DNA from: Ruania albidiflava DSM 18029
Lineage (GTDB): Bacteria > Actinomycetota > Actinomycetes > Actinomycetales > Beutenbergiaceae
NCBI RefSeq assembly: GCF_000421225.1
Contig: NZ_ATWL01000002.1
Location: 124,001-188,000, forward strand
Direction: 5' to 3'
Length of the DNA stretch: 64,000 nt
In this document: positions 26,301-34,174 of the stretch, in pieces
How positions within the stretch are numbered: position 1 is the stretch's first letter
How the letters are laid out: every line of letters begins with the position of its first letter
Notes under the pieces: generated by a model
Seen by the model: only the letters and a program-made list of their open reading frames with translations
Told to the model about the DNA's origin: nothing
The model's database searches: none
Position numbers and translations under genes: made by a program

Positions 26301-26860
26301 GCTGCAACCTCCCGCTCCATGAACGCAACCACCTCGGCAACCGCCGCACGATGCGCCTCACCGATCAACGCCTGCGTCCCGGCATCAGAGACCGCCCACA
26401 GTGCCGAGGCGGACTTCGGAACCGAGAACGTGAAGTCGAACCCCGCAACCGCCCGCCGCGTCCCACGCTCACTCTCCTCGGCCTCGATCTGCGCGACCGC
26501 CTCACCTTTCGCGCCAGGACTCATCGCCGAATCGAGGCCAGTCACGCGGGCTTCGATCCGCTCGGCCGGGGGCTTGTAGGCAGGGAACGCCAGACCGAGC
26601 GGGTCGCCGGTGAGCGGGTCACGGCCCATACCCATCAAGAGCTGGAGCTGGGCCTCCGACACCCGATCACCCACGGCAAGTCGGCCCGTGCCGAGAGAGG
26701 CCACCCCGGACCCAAGCCACTGGCCTGGTGGTGTGCCCGCCTCGGCGTAGTAACGCGTGAGAGGGGTCGAGAGCGACCGATCACCATCGGCCGCAGCGAC
26801 CGTGCGCAGCAGGTACTTGTAGCCGTCGCCAGCCGACATGACCCGCATCGAGACCGTCAC
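23306..26860 (-). CDS. MobF-family conjugative relaxase/helicase (TraA/TrwC type)
   Basis: A protein of about 1184 residues. The N-terminal TrwC relaxase domain has candidate nicking tyrosines in STPLTRYYAEAG (about 37-38) and the metal-binding HUH triad in SDPHLHTHVVISN (His 223, 225 and 227). The central and C-terminal part is a RecD2/TraI-like helicase: Walker A VGPAGAGKTT (about 552-561), VMIDEASLAGT, and the C-terminal motif GYAVTAHRAQGVTVD. It would nick oriT and unwind the transferred strand. GTG 26860 is chosen because AAGGAGG lies 5 bases upstream; GTG 26863 and ATG 26848 are alternatives. Confidence 0.93.
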   Translation of the reverse strand: MTVSMRVMSAGDGYKYLLRTVAAADGDRSLSTPLTRYYAEAGTPPGQWLGSGVASLGTGRLAVGDRVSEAQLQLLMGMGRDPLTGDPLGLAFPAYKPPAERIEARVTGLDSAMSPGAKGEAVAQIEAEESERGTRRAVAGFDFTFSVPKSASALWAVSDAGTQALIGEAHRAAVAEVVAFMEREVAATRTGATAGDGAVAQVDVTGLVATAFDHFDSRASDPHLHTHVVISNKVQTALDGKWRSVDGRPMHAAVVALSELHQAVFADHMTRTFGVEWEARDMGRDRNPAWAITGVPEELVQEFSTRARYIDTETDRLIAEYVDKRGRRPSPATIMKLRAQATLSTRPDKEVRSLANLTEQWRTRATGVIGQDATTWARAVTDNETPLLLRADDVPLGVVAELGIAVVEVVGEKRSTWRRWNLMAEASRQTMGWRFASMQDREAIVGMVADAAENASLRLTPPDLTTSPGALRRVDGTSVFRPKHSTVFSSELLLAAEDRLLDRSRTITAPTVPVGTVETITSQADAERRMLGEDQADALMKIAVSGRVLDVLVGPAGAGKTTAMSALRRMWEKEHGSGSVVGLAPSAVAAQVLADDLGIATENTAKWWTNHLVHGTRFEAGQLVMIDEASLAGTLSLDRITHLAEQAGAKVLLVGDFAQLQSVDAGGAFNLLVSDRDDAPQLVDVHRFTNAWEKTASLGLRHGRTEVIDAYLDHGRIHEGDAEAMTDAAYAAWRADRDAGSVAVLIAETRDDVNTLNTRARADLILDGTLAPGREVELTDGTTAGVGDTVITRRNNRRLRNGKDWVRNGDTWTIKDVRDDGSVTIRPSRRRFGGSIVLPTSYVAEHVDLGYAVTAHRAQGVTVDTAHVLVGPTTTRENFYVAMTRGKHSNQAYVVLDRADDAHTEPHPGDNPDATARSVLYGVLQHVGAELSAYETITAEHEQWGSIAQLAAEYETIAAAAQRDRWATLIRACGLTESQADAAADSEAFGALTAELRRAEANHHDMDRLLPRLIAARGFDDADDIASVLHHRVTRATARPAGSGRTRTAPRLIAGLVPAARGPMTADMRHALDERHQLIEQRATAVLDTAITDQEPWTTRLGAVPEGEKEAQAWRREARVVAAYRDHYQITGSHPLGPEPDTTAQKIGHARADTALQRAQAITRPRQDGPGPQPAGRDQIGPRL

Positions 26861-26930
26861 CACTGCCTCCTTCGTGACAGTCAGGTGAGCGCCCGGCAAC
26901 CAAGACGAGCACGCTCGGAGTCACCCGCTC

Positions 26931-26958
26931 TTGACACCTACGTCAACTTTGGTTGACG
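26931..26958. repeat. Phased TTGAC/GTCAA half-sites upstream of the relaxase; candidate operator or oriT region
   Basis: TTGAC at 26931, GTCAA at 26942 and TTGAC at 26953 occur at exact 11-base steps in alternating orientation. The last two form a perfect hairpin, CGTCAAC-TTTG-GTTGACG (26941-26958). It lies about 70 bases before the relaxase start, where either an autoregulatory operator or the oriT inverted repeat is expected. The sequence cannot decide between these. Confidence 0.5.
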
Positions 26959-27743
26959 GCGTCTCAACCTCGACCTGCAAGAGGCGTGGCCGCTCAATAA
27001 GCAAATGGGAGCCGAGCGGATCGAGCATCTGCCAGACGCGCGCCGCCGGGGTCTCGCGCGGGTCGCGTGACTGTCAGGAGAGGCGCTGCCGTCGTCGACT
27101 ACGGCCGAGTCTGTGCCTGGATGACGCTACCTCATAGACCGAGCATCGAGCCGTCTACCACAGCTCTCAGCGGCGGGGACGACGGCAACCGTCATCAATC
27201 CCTCCAGATCTGGCAGGTCGATCGTGAGTTGCACCACCCCTATGCACGCGTGGACGTTGTGCAGAGTCACCGAAGGGTGCACAGTTGAGCGGATCTACTG
27301 GACGTCGTATCCGCACAAGCCTCGGCGGAACGGTCCTTCGAGGACGACGCCGAGCCAGGGTGTTCGGTGTCCAAGGTGTACCCGGACACCCACCACAGCA
27401 GCCCGCCGCACGAGCGCTGGATGATCACCGCGGCGTGGTGACCGCTTGCTGTCGTGACGAGCGCGATTGCGCACGCCGGTTCAAGGGGTGGGCTACGACC
27501 GGTCCTGTGCAGCCCAGTTCGGGGCGGGTCCGTCAGCAGTGTGGCATAAGCCAGGAACGCGACGTCGCGCGTGCCGGCCCGTAACAGTGGTTCCCATGCC
27601 CGTGCGGTCCGGATCAGAGGGCGCGGCCGCTGTCCGGATGAGCGTCACCGGGTCCCGTGTAACGGCGTGGCACCGATAGTCGCGCTCGCGTCCGGTGGCC
27701 GTTCATGTCTATCGTCAACTCTTGGCGTTAGGTTAGCCGCGGG
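26959..27743. other. Long region without a supported gene
   Basis: About 785 bases between the relaxase upstream region and the Csp gene. Several short plus-strand frames (60-114 codons) lack ribosome sites, motifs and actinobacterial codon bias. This is the likely home of oriT or a decayed gene. Nothing more specific can be supported. Confidence 0.5.
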
Positions 27744-28145
27744 TCATGCGATTGCCGCGAGGAGTTCATTACAGGCTTGTGCGCACGCCCGGCAGGCCTC
27801 GGCGCAAACGCTGCAATGCTCGTGGTGGCCGGCATGCTGCTCGCACTCGTCTCCGCAGGACTCGCACGCCTGGGCACAGGCCTGGAGTTGGGCATGGGTG
27901 AGGTTGGCGTCATAGCCGGTGTGGCGGGACAGAATGCGGGCGGTGGCAGCGTAGATGTCGGCGCAGTCAAGATTGGTGCGAATGCACTTGCGTAGCTCGG
28001 TCACGGTCTCTTCGCTCAGGCAGGCATCGGCGCAGCTGGTACACGCTTGGGCGCACGCCACGAGCATGTCGATCGTGCGGGCAAGCAGATCGCGGTCGAC
28101 GCTGATCTCGGCCGGGTAGGTGTTCATCATCTCGGTGGTCCTCAT
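27744..28145 (-). CDS. Four-helix bundle copper-binding protein (Csp/DUF326 type)
   Basis: A 133-residue protein rich in cysteines that line helices at i, i+3/i+4 spacing: VACAQACTSCADACLSEE, KCIRTNLDCADI, LQACAQACESCGDECEQH and CSVCAEACRACAQAC. This is the pattern of Csp copper-storage proteins, which fill a four-helix core with many Cu(I) ions. No signal peptide is seen, so it should be a cytosolic Csp3-like store. ATG 28145 has AAGGGAG upstream. It belongs to the copper block and has a CopR-like tandem repeat 108 bases upstream. Confidence 0.9.
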   Translation of the reverse strand: MRTTEMMNTYPAEISVDRDLLARTIDMLVACAQACTSCADACLSEETVTELRKCIRTNLDCADIYAATARILSRHTGYDANLTHAQLQACAQACESCGDECEQHAGHHEHCSVCAEACRACAQACNELLAAIA

Positions 28146-28252
28146 GACGTGCTCCCTTGCTTTTCCGGTGTGACGTCGACGCGAATTCGTGACGCCGCAG
28201 ATTTGTCCCTCCGACGCTACGGCGTCACGATGGAGAACACCCGGTGATGCGA

Positions 28253-28272
28253 TGAAGGTTCGATGAAGAACC
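28253..28272. promoter_or_regulatory. CopR-type tandem box 1 (upstream of csp)
   Basis: TGAAGGTTC (28253-28261), GA, TGAAGAACC (28264-28272): two 9-base direct repeats with an 11-base period. The same design recurs three more times in this copper block. It matches the form TGAAGATTT-N2-TGAAGATTT recalled for C. glutamicum CopR. The repeats read on the plus strand, opposite to csp transcription. Confidence 0.7.
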
Positions 28273-28435
28273 GTTGGTCGGACACGCCCACCGCCGACCA
28301 TTCCGGCGCTCAGCGGCCGAACTAACCGCCCATGAACATCGCGCGGTAGTCGTCAAAGGTCACGCCAGCGCGCTTGACCGGGACCCCGGCGGGCCTCCCA
28401 CCGACCAGATATCGGTAGGCCTGGCGTGCGTTACC

Positions 28436-29017
28436 TCAGGCGTCGAGCTGGAGAGTAGTCAGGCAGGTCGCCCCGTCCTCGCTGGTGGAGAAGTCGCGCT
28501 GGCCGGTGCGGCCGTCGTGGGTGACTTCAACGGTGCCCTCGATGTCGCGGGGAAGCCAGAAGCCGACGAAGCCGTTGTCGAAGGTGGTCACCTGCTCATC
28601 GACGAGGACCGCGCCACTGTCGTCGATGATGCGCACGCTGATATCCTCGTTGGCCAGCTCGCCACGGCAGGTGGTCAGGGAGTGGTAGTAGCACTCGTGG
28701 GTCTGATCGACGTATGGCGCGATTGAGAGGTAGAACTCGTTGTCTTCGAGCGGGAGCGCGACTTCCTGATCGGGGCCGGCGAGCATAAGTTGCTCTGCGC
28801 GCACGGAGGCCATGAGCTCGGTCGGGCGATCGGCCACAGGCATCCGGTCGAGGTGGCCGATGATCTGCTGCGCGTCCATGCCGTCGAGGTCATGCGCGGC
28901 CAGGAAGTCGGCCTGCGCGGTGGTGCTGGTCGTCGTCGGGCTCGCGTCGGGGGTGGTGGTGGAACAGCCTGCGAGCACCAAGGCCAAGGCAGCAACAAGG
29001 GTCAGGGATCGTTTCAT
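28436..29017 (-). CDS. cueP: CueP-family metal-binding lipoprotein
   Basis: A 193-residue secreted protein with lipobox ALVLAGC (lipid-modified Cys18) and a Thr/Ser linker. The CueP domain has FLAAHDLDGMDAQQIIGHLDRMP and the diagnostic YLSIAPYVDQTHECYYHSLTTCRGEL (two Cys, two His for metal). In Salmonella CueP is the main periplasmic copper protein and supplies Cu to SodCII; here it would be anchored outside the membrane. ATG 29017 follows GAGGTGT. A CopR-like box lies 47 bases upstream of its start. Residues before Met at 29017 in the open frame are not conserved. Confidence 0.9.
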   Translation of the reverse strand: MKRSLTLVAALALVLAGCSTTTPDASPTTTSTTAQADFLAAHDLDGMDAQQIIGHLDRMPVADRPTELMASVRAEQLMLAGPDQEVALPLEDNEFYLSIAPYVDQTHECYYHSLTTCRGELANEDISVRIIDDSGAVLVDEQVTTFDNGFVGFWLPRDIEGTVEVTHDGRTGQRDFSTSEDGATCLTTLQLDA

Positions 29018-29063
29018 ACACCTCATTCTGCTAGACGCTGGCAGCCCGAGTGTGGTCGAGCAC

Positions 29064-29083
29064 TGAAGATTCGATGAAGATCG
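29064..29083. promoter_or_regulatory. CopR-type tandem box 2 (between cueP and SHOCT-MCO operon)
   Basis: TGAAGATTC (29064-29072), GA, TGAAGATCG (29075-29083). This is the best-conserved copy in the window. It sits in the divergent intergenic region, 47 bases before cueP and about 190 bases before the SHOCT gene, so it could act on both operons. Confidence 0.75.
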
Positions 29084-29274
29084 ACCGGACGGCCGGGACC
29101 ACGCCGGACCCATCTGATTGACTCGATCGAAAGGCCCACCGCTCGCCTTCCGGTCAGCTGCGACGCCCAAGGAGGATCGATCCCTCCTCGCGCACCGCGG
29201 CTCAGAGGAGGCATCGTGCGGTGGACGGCCGGCCGTCGATCACGTTCCGGCACGGACACTCGCGGAGGTGAGAC

Positions 29275-29544
29275 ATGGGAAGGAACTGGGACCACATGGG
29301 TGGGTGGGGCATGGTCTGGGGCTGGTTCTTCCTGGCCCTGATGGTCGTGGGCCTCGTCGTGCTCGTCCTTGTCCTGGTCCGGCTGCTCAGCGGCCGCGGT
29401 CAGCGGCCCAACGGCGCGAGCCACCCGGGTCGTAGTCGGGCCCGGGAGGTGCTCGATGAGCGGTACGCCCGCGGGGAGATCGATGACACCGAGTACGACG
29501 AGCGTCGCCGGCGCCTGGACAACGGCGCAGGACCTGAGGCGTGA
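29275..29544 (+). CDS. SHOCT-domain small membrane protein
   Basis: An 89-residue protein with one membrane helix (about residues 17-40, FFLALMVVGLVVLVLVLVRL) after a Trp/Met/His-rich start (MGRNWDHMGGWGMVW). A C-terminal SHOCT motif (REVLDERYARGEIDDTEYDERRRRL) follows. SHOCT proteins of this type regularly stand next to copper oxidases; their role is unknown. The Met/His-rich N-terminus could bind Cu(I). GGAGGTGAGAC precedes ATG 29275. The TGATG overlap couples it to the oxidase. Confidence 0.85.
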   Translation: MGRNWDHMGGWGMVWGWFFLALMVVGLVVLVLVLVRLLSGRGQRPNGASHPGRSRAREVLDERYARGEIDDTEYDERRRRLDNGAGPEA

Positions 29545-31004
29545 TGCCCATCACCCGGCGTCAAGCGCTCCAGCTCGGAATGCTTGGCGGGCTCGGGGTC
29601 GTGGTCGGTGGGGTGGGGCTCTCGCAGACCGGCCTGCCCTGGCTCGCCCCGTCCACCAGTTCGGCTGGGGCCGGCGGCGAATCCCTGGTGGAACCGGAGG
29701 TCGTGCGCAGCCGGGACGGGGTGCTGCGGGTGGAACTGGTCGCCACCCGTCGGGAGACGACCATCGCTGGGCAGCGGGCACGGGTGCTGACCTACAACGG
29801 CACGGTGCCGGGTCAGACCTGGCGGGTACAGCCGGGAGACCGAATCGAGGTGCGGCTGCGTAACGAACTCGACACCCCGACCAACTTGCACACCCATGGG
29901 CTGGCCGTCTCCCCGCGGGATAACGGAGACAACCCGTTCGTGTCCATCGACCCTGGCCAGGTCTTCGACTACCGCTTTGATCTTCCCGAGGACCACCCGC
30001 CAGGGGTGTCCTGGTATCACCCCCACCGGCACGGCACGGTCGCCGATCAGTTGTTCGGCGGCTTGTACGGTGCCTTGATCGTCGAGGGCGATCGGGTGCC
30101 GGTCAGCCGGGAGCGGGTGCTGGTCGTCTCGGACATCTCGCTGACCGGCGACGGGCAGATCGTCCCCGTCGCCGCTCCGGAGGTGATGATGGGCCGAGAG
30201 GGAAACCTGGTTCTGGTCAACGGTCAACACCGGCCGCAATTATCTGCGCGTCCCGGGCAGCGAGAACGCTGGCGGGTGATCAATGCGTGCACCTCGCGGT
30301 ACCTGCGCTTGGCGCTGCCCGGACAGCACTTGGAGCTGCTCGGTATCGACACCGGCCGCGAATTAACGCCTCGGGAGGTGCAGGAGGTGCTGCTGGCGCC
30401 GGGCAATCGCGCCGATCTGCTGGTGAGCATGCGCGCCGGTTCCAGCGAGTTGCGCACACTCGGTTACGACCGCGGTGGGATGGGGATGATGGGCGGTGGT
30501 GGCCTGTCCGGGCCAGGCACCTTGGCGACGTTGGCTGTCACCGGCGCCGAGGCCGCCGCCCCGGGCCCGGTGCCGGACCGTCTGGCGGTTCCGGATCTGC
30601 GGGAGAAGTCCGTCGCCGGGCGGCGGGAGATCGCGTTCACCATGACCATGGGATCGATGATGGGTCCCGGCCGGGGGATGATGGATCCCGGGTTCGATGG
30701 CCGCGCCTTCGACGCCGACCGGATCGATCAGCGGGTGAGCATCGGCGGGGTGGAAGAGTGGCTGATCACCAACCCGACCCCGATGGACCATCCCTTCCAC
30801 CTGCACGTGTGGCCCATGCAGCTCGTCGAGACTGGCGGACAACCGGTCCGCGAGGTGACCAGGCGCGACGTCGTCAATGTGCCCGCCCGGGGCCGGGTGC
30901 GGGTCCTGGTCGACTTCGCGCGCCACCCGGGGCGCAGCGTCTACCACTGCCACATTCTCGATCACGAGGATGCCGGGATGATGGCCAGCGTCGAGGTCGG
31001 CTGA
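29544..31004 (+). CDS. Multicopper oxidase (CueO/laccase-like), Tat-exported
   Basis: The protein has 486 residues. The N-terminus MPITRRQALQLGMLGGLGVVVGG carries a twin-arginine signal, so the folded enzyme is exported with copper bound. All four copper-binding motifs are present: NLHTHG (about 115-119), WYHPHRHGT (158-165), HPFHLHVWPM, and YHCHILDHEDAGMM with the type 1 Cys, two His and axial Met. A Met/Gly-rich insert (RGGMGMMGGGG, TMGSMMGPGRGMMDPG) resembles the Met-rich Cu(I) loop of CueO. It would oxidise Cu(I) outside the membrane. ATG 29544 overlaps the SHOCT stop. Confidence 0.94.
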   Translation: MPITRRQALQLGMLGGLGVVVGGVGLSQTGLPWLAPSTSSAGAGGESLVEPEVVRSRDGVLRVELVATRRETTIAGQRARVLTYNGTVPGQTWRVQPGDRIEVRLRNELDTPTNLHTHGLAVSPRDNGDNPFVSIDPGQVFDYRFDLPEDHPPGVSWYHPHRHGTVADQLFGGLYGALIVEGDRVPVSRERVLVVSDISLTGDGQIVPVAAPEVMMGREGNLVLVNGQHRPQLSARPGQRERWRVINACTSRYLRLALPGQHLELLGIDTGRELTPREVQEVLLAPGNRADLLVSMRAGSSELRTLGYDRGGMGMMGGGGLSGPGTLATLAVTGAEAAAPGPVPDRLAVPDLREKSVAGRREIAFTMTMGSMMGPGRGMMDPGFDGRAFDADRIDQRVSIGGVEEWLITNPTPMDHPFHLHVWPMQLVETGGQPVREVTRRDVVNVPARGRVRVLVDFARHPGRSVYHCHILDHEDAGMMASVEVG

Positions 31005-31037
31005 CCGCGCCCAACCCCCGACGAGGAGGAGAACCCC

Positions 31038-31955
31038 TTGAGTCTCGACCACGCCTCAGGTGGGCACGTCCCGGCCCACGGAGATCGCCGCGCACTGCGG
31101 ATCTCCGGGGCATTGACCGGGGTGTATTTCGTCATCGAGTTGGTCGTGGGTCTGTGGTCCGGGTCGGTGGCCGTGCTCTCCGACGCGTTCCACACCTTCT
31201 CCGCTGTCGGTGGGGTCATGATCGCCCTGGTCGCCCAACGCCTCAGCCAGCGTCCGGCCACCGGCAGGGAGACCTTCGGATGGGGGCGCGCGGAGATCCT
31301 CGGAGCCCTGTTCAACGGGGTCTTCCTGGTCGTCATGGCCGGGTACGTCTTCTGGATGGGGGCGATGCGGCTGGCCGACCCGGTCGAGCTGCCCACTACG
31401 GTCATGCTCTGGGTCGCCGCCGGCGGCATCCTCACCGAAGTCATCGCTTTCTGGTTGCTCTACCAGCGGCAGAAGTCAAACCTCAACCTCAAGGGCGCGT
31501 TCTGGCACATTCTGCAGACCTTCGTCGGCAGCCTCATCATCATCGTGTCCGCGGTGGTGATCCGGCTGACCGAGTTTCTGGCGATCGACCCGCTGCTCGG
31601 TATGGCGTTCGGGCTGGTACTGCTGTGGGCATCGTGGACCATCCTGCGCTCGGCGATGCGTATCTTGCTCCAAGGCACCCCTGAGCATCTCGACGTGCGT
31701 GAGGCGACGGCACTGCTGCGGGGCATCGACGGAGTGGCCGACGTCCATCACATCCACGCATGGACCATCACCTCCGGACGCACCGTGTTCTCCGCCCATC
31801 TGCGCGTGTCCAGTCTGCCCGAGGCTGGCGACCGTGTCCTGCACCAGGCCACCGACCTGCTCCAGGATCGCTTCGGCGTGTACTTCTCCACCCTCCAGCT
31901 CGAACAGACCTGCCCGGACGAAGAGCGCGCCGCAGACATCGACATCACCAGATAG
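31038..31955 (+). CDS. Cation diffusion facilitator family transporter with altered metal site
   Basis: A 305-residue CDF/CzcD-like protein with six membrane segments and a C-terminal cytosolic domain (from about 215; GVADVHHIHAWTITSG). CDF landmarks ETFGWGRAEILGALFN and NLNLKGAFWHILQTFVGS are clear. The membrane metal site, normally HxxxD in TM2 and HxxxD in TM5, reads His52-xxx-Ala56 (SDAFHTFSAV) and His157-xxx-Thr161 here. Both aspartates are missing, so Zn2+ specificity is doubtful. TTG start at 31038 with GGAGGAG upstream, 33 bases after the oxidase; probably the same operon. Confidence 0.9.
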   Translation: MSLDHASGGHVPAHGDRRALRISGALTGVYFVIELVVGLWSGSVAVLSDAFHTFSAVGGVMIALVAQRLSQRPATGRETFGWGRAEILGALFNGVFLVVMAGYVFWMGAMRLADPVELPTTVMLWVAAGGILTEVIAFWLLYQRQKSNLNLKGAFWHILQTFVGSLIIIVSAVVIRLTEFLAIDPLLGMAFGLVLLWASWTILRSAMRILLQGTPEHLDVREATALLRGIDGVADVHHIHAWTITSGRTVFSAHLRVSSLPEAGDRVLHQATDLLQDRFGVYFSTLQLEQTCPDEERAADIDITR

Positions 31956-32113
31956 CCCACCACCACGCCTGGTCGGTGAGAGTGGTGTCGGTGTCGCGCG
32001 ACAACCACGGCGACATCGACTGAAAGCTCCCGCAAGACTCGGCCATCCCCGGCACCAAGAGTCCATCCCGCAACCTCACCGGGCCGGGAGGCGCCGTTTG
32101 GGAGAATAGATGC

Positions 32114-32818
32114 ATGATTACGGTGGATACCCTGCCGCGCGTGCTCGTCGTGGACGACGAGGCGCCCCTGGCAAGATTGGTGGCAAGCTACTTCGAACGG
32201 GACGGCTTCGACGTCGAGACCACGGGCAACGGTCGCGAGGCGATCACCATGACCCGAGAGCTGGACCCGGGCGTGATCGTCCTCGATCTGGGGCTGCCGG
32301 GCATTGACGGGGTCGAGGTTTGCCGCACGGTGCGTACCTTCTCCGACTGCTACATCGTCATGCTCACCGCGCGGGTGGAAGAGGTCGACAAACTCATCGG
32401 CCTGTCGGTGGGCGCCGACGACTACGTCACGAAACCGTTCAGCCCGCGCGAACTCCTCGCCCGGGTGCGGGCCATGTTACGTCGTCCGCGTTCGAGCCTA
32501 GGCCCAGAGATGCCGGTGCGCCGGTTCGGTGCCCTGACGGTGGACATCGCCGCCCGCGAGGTTCACCTGCACGCCGAGCCGGTGGAACTCACCCGAACCG
32601 AGTTCGACGTACTGGCCGCGCTGGCGGTCCGACCGCGGATGGTTTTTTCCCGGCGCCAGCTCATCGAAGCGGTCTGGGGCGAGGGCTGGGTTGGTGATGA
32701 GCATCTGGTCGACGTACACATCGGGCATCTGCGGCGCAAGCTCGGCGATGACCCCGCCAACCCGATCTTCATCAAGACGATGCGCGGGGTCGGCTACCGG
32801 ATGGGCAGCGGCGAATGA
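32114..32818 (+). CDS. copR: OmpR/PhoB-family response regulator, copper type
   Basis: A 234-residue regulator. The receiver domain has the acidic pair Asp14-Asp15, phospho-acceptor Asp58 (VIVLDLGLPGIDG) and Lys107 (YVTKPFSPREL). The C-terminal winged HTH ends VDVHIGHLRRKLGDDPANPIFIKTMRGVGYRMG. It is encoded with its kinase (ATGA overlap). Tandem 11-base-period repeats upstream of surrounding copper genes are the right form for an OmpR-type dimer. The symbol copR is by context and box similarity, not proven. ATG 32114 follows GGAGAA. Confidence 0.9.
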   Translation: MITVDTLPRVLVVDDEAPLARLVASYFERDGFDVETTGNGREAITMTRELDPGVIVLDLGLPGIDGVEVCRTVRTFSDCYIVMLTARVEEVDKLIGLSVGADDYVTKPFSPRELLARVRAMLRRPRSSLGPEMPVRRFGALTVDIAAREVHLHAEPVELTRTEFDVLAALAVRPRMVFSRRQLIEAVWGEGWVGDEHLVDVHIGHLRRKLGDDPANPIFIKTMRGVGYRMGSGE

Positions 32819-33936
32819 CCCGGCTGCCGGGGCTGGCTGCACGGCTGCTCGCGGCCACGGCGGTGGTCGTATTCGTGGGCTGGGCCACCGCGTGGGTGGT
32901 CGTGGCCGCTGTCGGACCGGCGATCTTCCACGACCACATGATCCAGGGCCGGGCAAGCGATTCGGGGGTGGTCCACCACGCCGAGGAGGCCTTCCAGTCC
33001 GCCTCGGCCCTCTCCCTGGCCGGGGCGTTGCTGGCCGCGCTGGTCGCCTCGGTCGTGGTGAGCCTGTTTCTGGCTCGACGGGTCAATAGCTCTCTGGTGG
33101 CAGCCACGGACGCCGCCCACCGGGTAGCCAACGGCGATCATTCGGCTCGCGTGCCCCGGGTGGGGCTGGGCCGGGAGTTCGACGAGCTGGCCGAGGCGTT
33201 CAACACCATGGCGACGGACCTGGCGGAGGTCGAGACGATTCGCATCCGGATGCTCGGTGACCTCGCCCACGAAATGCGCACCCCGCTAGCCACCCTCCAC
33301 GGCTACCTCGAAGCAATCCTGGACGGGGTGCACGACGCCGACGAGGAGACGATCACGCTCCTGCGCGATCAGGTCACCCGCTTGTCCCGGCTCGGGGAGG
33401 ACATCGCGCTGGTGACCACCGCCGAGGAGGGCGGCCTGACCATGCACCGCCGAGAAGTTGCTATCACCGACCTGTTCGCCACAGCGCAGGCCGAGGCACA
33501 AGCCCGCTACCGGGAGCGCGGCGTTCGGCTGGAACGAATGGTCTCGGCCGCAGCGGCACAAGCCTGGCTGGACGCCGATCCTGACCGGCTCGCGCAGGTG
33601 CTGACCAACCTGTTGGACAACGCCCTGCGGCACACGCCCGCCGGCGGGCGGGTGGACTTGAGCGCAGACCGGCAGGGGTCGACCGTCGTGCTCCGGGTGG
33701 CCGACGACGGGGCCGGGATTGATGCCAAGCACCTTCAGTATTTGTTCGACCGGTTCTACCGCGTCGACACGGCACGGGACCGCGCCCACGGCGGGTCCGG
33801 AATCGGGCTCGCCGTGGTCGGCGCCATCGTCCGCGCCCACGGTGGAAAGGTCACCGCCACAAGCCCGGGAGCCGGGCGAGGCGCCACGTTCACCGTGACC
33901 CTACCGGTGGCTGGCGCCGCCGTCGGCCCCGGGTGA
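32815..33936 (+). CDS. copS: Sensor histidine kinase, copper type
   Basis: A 373-residue membrane kinase. TM1 spans about 8-33, a short outer loop (about 34-62) contains FHDHMIQG and GVVHHAEEAF, and TM2 spans about 63-86. A HAMP region follows, then the H-box LGDLAHEMRTPLATLHGY with His152, the N-box LTNLLDNALRHTP, and G-boxes VADDGAGID and GGSGIGLAVV. The loop's His/Met cluster is a plausible Cu(I) site. Overlap with the regulator gene (ATGA) makes them a pair. The 3' end overlaps a convergent small gene by 47 bases. Confidence 0.9.
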   Translation: MTRLPGLAARLLAATAVVVFVGWATAWVVVAAVGPAIFHDHMIQGRASDSGVVHHAEEAFQSASALSLAGALLAALVASVVVSLFLARRVNSSLVAATDAAHRVANGDHSARVPRVGLGREFDELAEAFNTMATDLAEVETIRIRMLGDLAHEMRTPLATLHGYLEAILDGVHDADEETITLLRDQVTRLSRLGEDIALVTTAEEGGLTMHRREVAITDLFATAQAEAQARYRERGVRLERMVSAAAAQAWLDADPDRLAQVLTNLLDNALRHTPAGGRVDLSADRQGSTVVLRVADDGAGIDAKHLQYLFDRFYRVDTARDRAHGGSGIGLAVVGAIVRAHGGKVTATSPGAGRGATFTVTLPVAGAAVGPG

Positions 33937-34174
33937 GCGGGGAGCGGTCTGCCGTGGGCCGTTCGGCGGACGGTGCGGCATCGGTCCGCTGGGGGTGCTG
34001 ACCGTGCCTGCCGTGGTCCATGAACATCATGCCGATCATCATCAGCGGGCAGGCCAGCAGCGCGGCCAGCGGGAGCGCCTCACCGAGCGAGCGACCGGCG
34101 GCGAGGAGAGCCAGGACCGCCAGGACGGCGGTCCCCAGTATGATCAGCAGGTGCGAGCGGTGGTTGGTGTGCAT
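33890..34174 (-). CDS. Small membrane protein (DUF2933-like)
   Basis: On the minus strand ATG 34174, preceded by GAAGGAA, opens a 94-residue protein: MHTNHRSHLLIILGTAVLAV, a second hydrophobic stretch ALPLAALLACPLMMIGMMFM, then DHGRHGQHPQ and a basic tail. The pattern TM-TM-CPLMMIxMMxxMxxH is typical of small DUF2933-like membrane proteins found in copper operons; the Cys/Met/His cluster may bind Cu(I). Its 3' end overlaps the kinase gene and its 5' end overlaps another small frame. Confidence 0.65.
   Translation of the reverse strand: MHTNHRSHLLIILGTAVLAVLALLAAGRSLGEALPLAALLACPLMMIGMMFMDHGRHGQHPQRTDAAPSAERPTADRSPLTRGRRRRQPPVGSR

Noticed and set aside
27067-27679. Short plus-strand frames in the relaxase-csp gap
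   Set aside because: No ribosome sites, no conserved motifs and poor codon bias; listed as non-coding.
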